Shown: piece after piece, positions 35,101-47,431 of the stretch
How the letters are laid out: each line of letters opens with the position of its first letter
Position numbering within the stretch: position 1 is the stretch's first letter
DNA from: Aradus depressus
Taxonomy: Eukaryota > Arthropoda > Insecta > Hemiptera > Aradidae
Assembly (NCBI GenBank): GCA_963662175.1
Contig: OY759214.1
Span: forward strand, 79,434,037-79,498,036
DNA: 64,000 nucleotides
Direction: 5' to 3'
The notes under the pieces: generated by a model
What the model saw: only the letters and a program-made list of their open reading frames with translations
What the model was told of the DNA's origin: nothing
The model's database searches: none
Program-made: the position numbers and the translations under genes

Positions 35101-38100
35101 ATTTACGCGGAATAGTTAAACATAAATATTATATCAAGAATTTCTTTAGGTAAGTTGTCGAAAACTTATTTTATAAAACAAATAGTCTTGAAGGTGTTAA
35201 CATATCTTTATATATATTTTTTTTCAAAAATTTCAACATATTAAAATTATTTTTATTAAAATACAGTTACGAATAATTTACCCTCCTTCCATAGGGCCGG
35301 CTAACTTCCGCTCCGAACATGACGCCAACATGGATGCGTACATTTCTCCCATCTCCTGCTCAGGGCTTCCACATCGTGGGAAATTTTCCATTTTATGGGG
35401 AAAATGGAGTTGCTATGGAAAAAAACACAAAAGGGAATTTTTCCACTTCAGACTCGGGCATTTCGGATAAGATATAATATCATCTGTTGAGTTTTAACAA
35501 GAACTCTAACCACCACTACCCAAATTTTACAGGAGAAGCAAAAATTGATTTTATCTATCCATTGCATAGGCAATTATCAAAAGTTGAATCTGGAAATCAA
35601 ATTGAAGCAACGAACTATGAAGACCGATCAAGGCCGACGGACCGACGTCCACGTGATCACGTCTGACGTCACTCGGGAATCGGGAATCGTGTTTGGGTAG
35701 GAACCTAGGGACAGAAGAGTATACGAACATGTTCGTATTTGTACGAACAGAAACCATGTTCGTACGCGTAATATACGAACATTTCCATGTGCTTATCATA
35801 TTTCTTATAATTAAATTTTTAATATTGACAAAAACCTAAACGCAGCGACGTCTTTTGAGTATCGATATACACATATACATAAAACTATAATAAAGGGATT
35901 TTTTGATGAAAATCTTCAATTTGAAAAAAATGGGAAAAATAGTGGGAAATCTCACTTGAGTGGGAAAACGAGGGACATTTTGTTCACGTGGAGGGAAAAT
36001 TAAAAAATCTATGTGGAAGCCCTGCTCCTGCTTGACTATTTACTTTATGATATGGGTGAGGTCTTGGAAAATGTTTCATAACGGCAATAAAGCTATGTTT
36101 CATTATTTCACTAGCCTGGCCTTCATCTGTGCGTAAAGCGTATAAGGTCGACAGTCAACGTATTAAGTAAAAGAATTCTAATACAGAAGAAGAAGGTTAT
36201 CTTCACATCTGTGTTCCCATACGATGCTGTATGGATGCGGAACCTGGACTCTTGGTAAAGGGGTGCTAAAAATAAAATGAGAATGAAAGTATGAAAAATG
36301 GAAAAGATCATGTCAAGTATATCTCTGAAGGTCAAGAATGGCATTACATGAGAAACGAAACTAGAAGATGAGAGAGAATATGGAGGTAGGCTAGACATGC
36401 GTGTAGATTGAAGATGGACCAAACAAATGATAAACGGATATCCAAGAGAAAATAAACAGAAAATAGGGAGACAGAAGTACAGATAAGAAGATCTGAGGCA
36501 GCCAAATGGATGGAATGATGAGAGACAGTCGGAGATGGAGGAGAGGAATCCAGCAGCAGGCATACCTACTTTCTTTAGGGCTTTATTGTAACTATAGTGG
36601 TGTTTGTGTCTGACAGTGGACTGCAACATGCTTTCAAATCAACTGTAGGCACAGTTCACTATGAAATACCACCACACACATTCACACTAGTCATAATAAG
36701 GCTCTGAAGAAGGGAATGAATAGTTTTCGACACGTTGGCTAAATTCTAAGTTTACATTCTAACACGACAGAACCTGGACTTTCCTAAACATTAAAAAAAA
36801 AATAATACAGGATTAACTAAAAAAATCAGATATTCATATTTCTTATTAAACAGACTAAGAAACATTGTCCCAGTGAAAACCTTAGAAGTTCTTTACAGTT
36901 CATTAGTTTATTCTACAATTTCTTATGGTATTATGATATGGGGAGGACTTCTGGCAACTTACTACAACAAAATTCACAGTGCCCATAATTGGGCAAGGTT
37001 AAGGGTTATTCACAAACTTAAACCCTTAACTTTCCCTTCTATTCAGTTATACAAGGTATTAAATTTATTGACACCCAGAAAGATATATATTTACAAAACC
37101 TTCCTATTTATCCACAAAAGACCCTACTTGTGTAATAAAAATAAAAACATAGCCGAAATAACTTTGCGAAATAAACCAACTTTTCAATTACCCCATTTGA
37201 CAAAAAAAATTACGCAACTTAATGTTTACTACCTAGGCCTTCGAGCTTATAATCTAATACCACTTACTATCAAAAATTGTATTATTCAAAACATTAAACT
37301 GAACTTAAAATGCTGTATGAATAAAATCAATGATGAAGAATTTTTAAAACTAATGTCATTTTAATATACTTTACATAAGTATTGCCTAACTCCATTAGCG
37401 ATCATTTCATGTCAAAACTTTAGTTAGCCATCTTTTCATCTTTTATATATCTCTTTTAAATTGTTTTCCCGCACTCAGGCATAGGCCTTGTGGGATTTTT
37501 CTTCAAATTTTACTTTGTAATTTTGTTTGTAAACTTTATGTAGTAGGTATATCAATAATTGTAATAATTGCATTGTATATTTCATGTTGTCTCACTGTTC
37601 ATATAATACTGTATAATTTGGAAAAATGAAAAAACTTTATAAATAAAAAAATTTCAGGTTCTGAAAATCCGGAAAGAAGAATACGTGAAGAACGGCAACT
37701 GCCTGGTGAGTCCAATAGAAGATGAGGAACCTGCTGGCAAGACGGTGACCTCAAGCGAGGGAGATTTCTCTTTCGGCCACTCCAAGGGACTCAAAGATGA
37801 CCTCGACGATGACATTGGTAAACTTCCACTCTACATAACCTTCTGCACGAGATAGATTTATATTTTAACATCCACCGTTTCTGTCATAAATAAACTTCCG
37901 TAGTAATTGAACAAATATGCTAATTACAAGCGACTACCATATTATTATAACTAAAGTTCTACAGGAAATAGAAACATATCTTCGCTTCCAAAGTATGGCC
38001 ATAGTTAACCTTCTTGTTAACGCATACTTTTCAATGTCTAGTATATCATCAGTAGGACCCGGATTTATATGCATTTGCATATTCGTTTCTATGCTTCACA

Positions 38101-41100
38101 TATCACTTATGTAGTTTTTAAAACGTGTTTTGGGCCAAAGGGAATCAATTGAAGCAACTTATATTTTGCATATTTTAGAAAAAATGCATATTTAAAAAAA
38201 TAAAAATAAAATATGACAAAAAAGTTTTCATAAAAATTTTAGAAAATTATCTAGGTTTTGTCAATAATTGACAAAGTGGTTGACGCGAAAAAGGTTCTAA
38301 ACGCCAACATAACACTTCCTTCCTCTGCCATGTTGAGAACTACTGGTGGCTGTTAGAACCTTCTTCCATGAGGCTCAACGCTGACGTGGGCTCAATACTA
38401 CCAACTGCTGCTGTAATGGCAAAAAAAAACTTCCCTACACAGTCCCTAGACACCTATAGAACCTGATTCCACAGAAATCTCATTTTCGACTAAAGTGGCG
38501 CTTAGAACCTTTTTCGCGTCAACCACTCAATTCGTGTCAACATTTACCATGACAATTATTGTCATGAATGTAAATGTTGACACGAATTGATTGAACTAAC
38601 TGTAAGAAGAAAAAATGAAACTTTTAATTATATTACGAAACAACGAACTCGATGAATTCCATAACTCCGATCTTTACTACACCTCAGTTTTCTTGGAAGT
38701 TTGGCAGACTTTGAAATTCTTAAAATCTCTTCCCTCTCTTTTGGCTGAAATCTCCATTTCTTAAGTCATTATTGAATTATCGCACCTTTAACATGCTGAA
38801 AGTGAAAGCAAAAACTTGTTACTTCATAAATAAATATTTACGCGAATTTCCGGAAGAAACTTTTGGAAGTGATTCGGGCTATTATATTGTACGAATTGCG
38901 ATACGGTGGTTTCAACATCTCACTTACAGGAAACTTCGTAGAAGAAGACATGTTATTTAGCCCTACTGAAGCAGCACTATTTAAAAAGAGCGTGTTATGT
39001 TAATAATTTTTCTTTTGCATATTTCTCAAAAATAAGTGCATAATATATGCACATATTTAAGGTTTTTTATTGCATATAAATCCATTGAATTAATGGGCTA
39101 GATGGAGAAGGTGAGGTATGTGGTGCAATACACGAAGCCATTCGAAGCAACATTAACAGGAGAGCTAAACAATACGATCATCTTTAAACGGATCTTTGTG
39201 CAGGCTATATTAATTTTCTTATATACTCAGCTCTCAACTCTATTGTTTGTGTTTTTTTACTTCCCCAGCTGCACATAGTGGAGGGGGAAATTATTTAATC
39301 GGTCAGAAAATCGATGTTGAGTTTCCATAGAGATTTGTTTTCTGACACCCTATCGAAAAATGAAAAGAAACACCTTGTCTGTGGGGACACGGTAACTCCT
39401 GATAAAATATATATATATATGTCGACACGAAATCCAGAATCCCTTGAGGAAGTCACCTATTAATTTTCAGCTGAATCAGGGCTTGGGGGTTTAACTTAAA
39501 AACCTTAGTAACTGCTAATGTTAAAAATGTATCGTCAAGAAATTTCTTTCGAGAATTGAGAAGCCCCTGAGTATGACACCTCTTGATTTTGAGCCATATC
39601 GGCGAAGGGAGGGAGTGGAGATATTAGCGGAGGTTGGCTCATCTCAAAAATCTTAATAATTGCTAATGTAATGAATGTATCGAAAGAAAATTCCATATGT
39701 TGATGCAGAAAACTATGAGGACAACAACTCTTGATTTGCAGCGAAATCGGCCGAAAAGGGTGGGGGGATTAGAGGAGAGGGCTGAACTCAAAAACGCTAA
39801 TAACTGCCAATGTATTAGAGTAGGTTGGCTGAGCAATGAATGTATCGATACTAGATTTTGTATGAGGTTTGTGAAATTCTTACTATTGATTTTCATCCAA
39901 ATCGATCTATTGCTCTTAGAGAGAGAGTGAGAGAGAGAGAGAGAAAACTTTCTTCATCGATTCTCGCTGGGGCAGTACATTGCCAGTGATTTTCAGACGC
40001 CTTTTTTTTTTTTTTTTTTCTATCAGGACATGTTTACAGGAAATACGGATCTACACCGAGGTCAGCCGAGACAGACAGTGGAAGTGGCTTAAAATATTTG
40101 GATAATAAATCTCCTAAATTTTTTTTACATATATTTCCAATTTGTATACTTTTTTGTTAATTTTGTTTCATTATCTTTATGGCTGAATAACTCTTCATTA
40201 ATTTTTCTTTGAATTTTTATAAACATAATTTTTTGTACCCGCTAGGAGCCGACGGTTTCCGTCATCAGCTGCCGTAGATCCAGTCCCAAGTCTGTTTTCT
40301 GTGACTGTCCTACCACAAGACACCGATTGATACAATCTGATTCGATGTCATTTATACATATTATGCATACAAATGCGAACTATTGAATATAAAATAAAAA
40401 TAATTTTGATAGATTTTGGTTGCTTTGAGAGAGATTTGTATTGTGGCGGATCGTCGAATCCTGTATTCCCTCTAAAAGATCGTAAAAGACCTGGCAAAGT
40501 TTCGAATATGTGCATTTTTTTCATATCGTTTTATATTTAAGTATCATATAAATTTTTCATGAGTTAACAATCATTATTGAAGGCGGTGGTAGCGTGGTTC
40601 CACTCGGTCGAGACCCTTAGGTTTAGATCTTGAGCACGCCATTCTTCGGATGTCTGATACTCGTTAATCTAGGTGAATAAACATTTAGGGTAGGCTAAAA
40701 GGACTCCCACACTACAGTCGGGAGAGGGCGCCGGTAGCTCAGTGGTATGCGTGCTGGACTTCTGAGCTCAAGAACGTGGGTTCGTAACCCGACCGAGGCC
40801 CTTAGTTTATTTTATCTGGGAGGTAATATAAACTTAAGCACGCCGTCCTTCGGATGGAACGTGAAGCGATGGTCCCGAGCCTGTACGATGTCAGGTACTC
40901 GTTAAAGACCCCTACCCTAAGTGAATGAAAATTTAGGGTAGGCAAAATTTAGGACAGTAGAGTCGGGTTCATGTCCACCAGAGTGACGAAAGAGCGCTCT
41001 GGTAGCAGGCGATATGACCTCGTAGTTAAAGCCCGGGCATGAGTCATAAAACCTAACCTAACTACAGTCGGACTCATGTTAACCAGAGCGACGAAAGAGC

Positions 41101-44100
41101 GCTCGTAGGTAAAGACCAGGCACAACTAGGTGTGCAATGCATTCTGCTGTTTGTAAAAACTGAGCTGAGTCAGTCTAAATTTATTGAATCATACTGTTAA
41201 TGTGGTCGGTTAACATACAAGTAGTGCATTTGAAATGAGGCATATGAACCGGTTTGTGATCACTGGATGGAACCGTGCGCACTTTTACCGGAACTGATAT
41301 TAAAGTATTAATATGAATATATTAACACTTTAAATAGATTTCAATGGATTTTCTCTAGCCTTTTTGTAGACAACAACAGATGTTTTTGCACAAAATTCTT
41401 TTTACTATGCGTTCTTTGTATGTTGAAGAATATTTTTATCGAAAAAAAGTCGAAGTTTGTACGTTAGAACACTGAAAAAAACGGCTCAAAAAAGTGGTGT
41501 CCGATGGTAAACCGAAAAGGGCTTCGCCCGGATTTTTACATTTGAAATAGAAAAATTATATTTTGCGCGAGAATTTTGTCTCTCAATTGATTTCAATGGG
41601 GATTTCGTTTTTCGGTGATTATTCCTTCGTGGTATGTTCGACTTCAGATTTTTTTAGTAGTAAACCATCGTCACTGTGTCGACTACCATCGTGGCAAATT
41701 TCAATATGATCGGTAAAGGGGTTTAGGAGGAGTACGAATACAACGAAATACATGAGTCGCCTAAGAAAGAGCTTCGTAAACTCAGCTCAATAACTATCTA
41801 TCATTATTCTAGAAGTACTCTTTAATGAGACGTTGTAATGGCCTGAGGCCGGCCACACACGTACAGTTTTATCTGACTGTTTTAACTGTACAGTTATAAA
41901 TGTCAGTTAAAAATGTACGTGCGTGGGTATTTCAGTCTCAGTTCAATGCAACTGTGAAGTTTAACTGAGACAAATAAAATTTCAATATTTTAAACTGAAA
42001 GGATTAACTGAACTGAGTGTGTGTGGGGGTTCAACTGTACAGTTCTCAGTTCAATTTGTGTCGAGCGAGAGTGCGTATCATGTCGCGTAAACAGAACCAA
42101 GTGATGGTTGAATTCTTTGCAATATATAGATCTGAACCTTGCCTATGGCAAGTTAAATCTAGCGAGTATCATGACTTCGCCAAAAAAGATGCTGTAATGT
42201 GTAATGTCCATGGCCGGCCTAATGTGGCAGATTCACAATTATGATTAGCCCACAATCCTCTTGAAGACTGTTTTATACAATGCAAATTTGCAAATATATC
42301 AATTTCGAATTTTTGCTATTGTAGTTCATTAAAGCTATTTCATTGTATAGTGTTGAATATGGCACATCCGCAAGATTACTACACAGAGTCTATGAAAACT
42401 GAATATACGATGTGTGGTGTAAAATGTCGAGAATGTTTTTTCGTTCCTTCAAAAAAATTATTTGGTAAAACTCCTTAACGACCTTCACAACGACATAAAA
42501 GCATCCATGAATGTCATGGCGTAAACGTTTTTGATGAGTGCTCTAATTTTACATGGAACATGTAAGTGTTTCGGTTAGGTACCTGAAAAGTAGTGATAGT
42601 TTTGCATTTATATCGATTATATTAAGGCCTTCGATTAAGTGTAAAAGATTGGTACAAAATGTATAAATATTTTTTAATGAGTTCCACTTCAATGGGGAAG
42701 GGGGGGGGGGGGGGAGGGGAGTGATGAAACTGTGCCAAAGTTGAACAACTCTGGCCACCTGTTGAAGGTAACGTTGTAGAAAAAAAATTAACCAATAAAA
42801 ATAAAAACATGATATGATTTACAGTCCCAGGTTCACAACTTGCTTACCTACCTATCTTAGTAATTAAGTCGCCGAGAAGCCAAGTAGTTTACATTTATTT
42901 TCAAGTGAGAAATAAAAAATGTTGACATGGAGTTTTGAGAAACATTTTGGGAAAACATATTCATGCTTGAAAATGTGTTCATTGGCTCCCCCAATATTGA
43001 ACTTATTTCCGAAAGTAAACACTTCTTTGAAAGCTCCTATGCAAAACTTTTTATTTATCAGAAAAATTGCCTCTTGTATTGCATTGCTTATTCTCAATTA
43101 TAACTGAAAATAAATGAATAATTTTGTTCACCGGCAATGTGCCAAAAAGAGGCTATTGATTTTAACAAAAATTTCAATATTAAGCTAATAAATGTATAAT
43201 TAAATGGTTTGTACTTTGTTGAACAGGAGAAAAAAAGCGACTGGCCTTCCTTGACTTCTTGATAGAGAGCTCACAGAACGGGGTCCTCCTCACTGACGAA
43301 GAAATCCAAAATCAAGTAGACACTATCATGTTTGAGGTGAAATACCTATATAGTTTATACAATAATTGTAGGTTAGGTTAGGTTTTATGACTCATGCCTG
43401 GGCTTTAACTACGAGGTCATACCGCCTACTACCAGAGCGCTCTTTCGTCACTCTGGTGGACATGAGACCGACTCTACTGTGGGAGTCCTAAATTTTGCCT
43501 AACCTAAATTTTTATTCACCTAGAGTAGGGGTCTTTAACGAGTACCAGACATCGTACAGGCTCAGGACCATCGCTTAACGTCCCATCCGAAGGATGGCGT
43601 GCTTAAGTTTATTTTACCTCCCAGAAAAAATAAACTAAGGGCCTCGGTCGGGTTTCGAACCCACGATCTTGAGCTCAGAAGACAAGCACGCATACCACTG
43701 AGCTACCGGCGCCCTCTACAATAATTGTATACTTTGTGATATAATTTACGAGAAAATAAAATATTTAACTAGCTTTTTCCCAATTGTTGGTGAATTTTTG
43801 AATCATAGTGCATCTAAACTTCCGATTTGCCTCCCCTGGAGAACGTACTGCGCGCCCTTAGATGGGAGTCTAGGGGTCTGGGTTCGAATCTCGATGTAAA
43901 TCTGCCGACTTTCTACTTGTTTAGAATGGAGTAGCCTATATGTAGAGAGCCCGTCGCTAATAAGCACGATATTTGATGCGATTGGATTGAATCTACAATC
44001 TGACATTATAAGCAGCTACAAAAAATGCCTCATCACAAGCGTCAGCGTCGAGAGATCGTTTTCCTAGCTAAAACACATATGTACTTGGAGACAGGCGGCA

Positions 44101-47100
44101 CAGTTTTTCAGACAAGAATTTCGAAATGTATTTAAAAGTAAATTTTAACGCATCAAATGTTTTTAAACTTAAAAGTAAAAAATATATATCAATTTAATTG
44201 AAATCGAATTCTCTGCCTCGAGTAATGTGGTGAACTGTTTTGTATTTTACATATCTCTAGTATTTTTTTAATCAACAATTTATACATATATGCTTTTGTA
44301 ATTAAAACATGGAGGTAAAAAAAAAATTGTGTTTTCAGTAAATATTTATTATAAATTCTATAAATGAATTCCTTTAGGCTTTTTATTTTATAGATTTATT
44401 TTTAAACCCTATCCAATGTTATGCTGAAAAAATAATTATTTAATTTACAAATTAGATTCAATTTTTTTTTTCGCAGAAAAACAGTTAATGGCAAGATTTT
44501 ATTCTTTGTTGCACATTTTTGCCCGTTTGGCCTTTTTATTGCTGTTTTTAAATTTTTTACTGCATGAAATCCGGGCTCTAGCGATGACGTTTGCTGCATC
44601 TGTTTATTTATTTCTCTCTTTATGCTTAACGTAGATTATTTATTATTTAAAAAATATTCACATATTTCATCAGTAGTGTAAACTACAGCATGCTTCAACA
44701 AAATTTTAAAAAACCTGCATGGCATATGTTTTTTGTTTCGATCACATTTAGAAAGAGCATATGGCGGAATTAACCGAGCACTGCCGAGCTGCTATTCTAC
44801 CACTCGGCAAACATCTTTTCTTTTCAAAGGTTTATCCGGACAGGTTTTCTTTCCAGTTCATGCGGACATACTCTTTGACGCCGCGAATGACTTGCCAAAT
44901 GGATAAGAGTTTTATGCGAAATTTCTGATTGCGTTTTTCATTTACAGGGTCATGATACGACAGCGGCAGCTAGCAGCTTTTTTCTGTGCATGATGGCTGC
45001 AAGACCCGACATTCAGGTAAATTAACTTTATTTAAAATTAGAAGTGGAATCATCCCAGTTATCCTATTACAAGTTTCACTGTTTTTTTTTTCTAGGATAA
45101 ATGTGTAGAAGAGCTACAAAGAATTTTTGGAGATTCGGATCGATCGGTCGCATTCCAGGATACACTGGAGATGAAGTACATAGAACGATGCATCATGGAG
45201 ACTCTCAGGATGTACCCTCCCGTACCTATCATTGCTAGAGAACTACAACAAGAACTCAAGTTGGGTAAGCACTATCACTATACCAGTTTTAATATATCAT
45301 TCACCTAACCTAGTAGCGATTTCGATGGTTATGTGTCGAATCTTGATCTATGAGGTGTTCTCCTGATCTTCGGAATGTTATACTCTGAATTAGGTTAGTT
45401 GTGAGAAAGATGTTCGATGTTGCAAGTTATTTGACCAAGGTTAGATCCCCGACCTGACAACAGGTTTTTGCCAAATGCACAAATACTGTCGTCCTTGATC
45501 CAGGCAACGTGCTTTTTTTTTTTTTAAATCTTGGAACGGTTTCAAAATCTGGTTAAATGTACAGCTATTTTAGTTTAATGTACACTATTAAAGAATTTCG
45601 TTCTTAACTTGTCCACTTGTAGGTGTTTGTGTCTTCAAAACCACATGTCTGCAAAAAAAAAAAAAAAATCGAAATTTTAAAAGGAATTATTTTTGTGATA
45701 GACGATTTTTTCATAGAATCATCTGTTTTTTCATAAATCGAGCAAACGTCTAAAAAAAAATGACATGAGAACATGCAACATGCAACAGATAGACGGTGAC
45801 TTCCTCTACTGACCTGGCTGAAATTTTGATATAATGTACTAAGTTTCAGCCTTTTATCTCTATTGAAAGTGAGTCGTATATTATAGAAAATGTGTAGCCC
45901 TCGAGAGTGGAGTTTTTTTATTTTAGAACTCCTTTCGCCTTCTAGCTGGTTGATTAAAAAAAAAAATGAATACACACTGACTGGATGCAATTTGCAGGAG
46001 AGACTCCTCTGAATTCGAGTTTCCAAAGTTCCTCTTAACCCTCTTAATTGCAAGGATTGACAGACTCTCCTAACCCTCTTAACACTCTCAAACACTCTCT
46101 TAACCCTTGATTGACAGACCCAATTCTCCACAGCTCATTGTTTATGCTCTCTCCGAGACCTTTCTTTTTAGCAGAGTTACTTTAGTAACACACAGTTGGA
46201 TCACTTGATGTCATCAAACCATGTTTATATTTATTTGTTCTAAATATTTCTTTGAAGAAAAATGTTAATATAAATAGTATACAAAAAGTCGTCGGTGAAT
46301 CACCGGTTGTGTACTTCTCCAGCAGAAATTAATCATGTTTTCGCTCTCCCTCCAAAGCCAATCGACCGGCCCCCCATATAGCGTGTAAGTAGTGTCATAA
46401 CATCATAAAAAGAACATCTATGACACTCAACATACGCTAATTTTAATCTAAGAAGTAAACTGTACAATACAGCCTTCCGAAATCATTTTCTGACCCTAAC
46501 TCAATTTCGTATCACCTATCAAGATCTCCTCTGGAGCGGCCTACAATCCCGTACTCTGTGCTTAAATAACTATAATTGATCATTATATTGATATTACAGC
46601 TTCCCGAGATTTGACTATCCCAGCCAATTGCACTGTCATTATTGGAACGTACAAACTGCACCGACGAGAGGACATCTACCCCAACCCTGAACACTTCGAT
46701 CCGGACAACTTTCTGCCGGAGAAGTCTGCCTCCAGACACTTTTACTCCTTCATACCCTTCTCTGCAGGACCCCGCAGCTGTGTCGGTAAGTCAACTTCAT
46801 CTACGTTTCTCCTATTATCCAGAGTTGAGGGTTCACGTAGAGGGGGAAACGTGAAGCGTCCTGATTGGCAGGTGTATGAGGAAGTTATTCTCATTGGCTC
46901 GTTCCTCTTCTCGCGTCCTTTCAATGCCCAACTAAAGAGGGTCAAGGAGCCTTAACTAGGGTTCAATCGATACCACAAAGTATCGAAACTTTTCCTCACG
47001 AGTAGTATCGAATAAAAAGTATCGATGCCTATTCGTATCGATTGAATCTAGTACTTCGTTATAATTAATTTTAAACCGTATATCATATATATATATATAC

Positions 47101-47360
47101 CTATATAATAATAATAAAAAAAACAATAAAATTTGAAAGGTATAAATGATAGATATTGTAGTGGGAAAAAGAAACAAATAAATCAAATCAAATAAGATAA
47201 AATTATAATATAATTTTATAATCGTAATCACGTTCACGGTTCTGTTCAAAATTAAACAAACTCATACCTTCATAAACAATAAACCATTCAATGTAAATAA
47301 GGTAAGAAATAAGGACGCATCACGCAAACTGCGTGATCACATCAGACATGAGGTTATTAC

Positions 47361-47431
<71 letters not shown>

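Noticed and set aside
36123..36629. 168-codon minus-strand open frame rich in Leu/Ser/Phe
   Set aside because: It is antisense to a purine-rich decayed LINE region; the composition is a strand artefact.
40730..40805. Possible genuine tRNA genes at the strong A/B-box sequences
   Set aside because: They recur in many copies as the head of one repeat with a common tRNA-unrelated body and target duplications, so they are SINE heads.
43810..43970. tRNA-like B box (gggttcgaatctcg) near 43880
   Set aside because: No A box at the right distance and no acceptor-stem pairing was visible.
45604..46131. 175-codon minus-strand open frame in CYP4G A intron 10
   Set aside because: It lies across simple A/T runs and a short repeat rich in ctcttaaccctc; no domain is recognisable.
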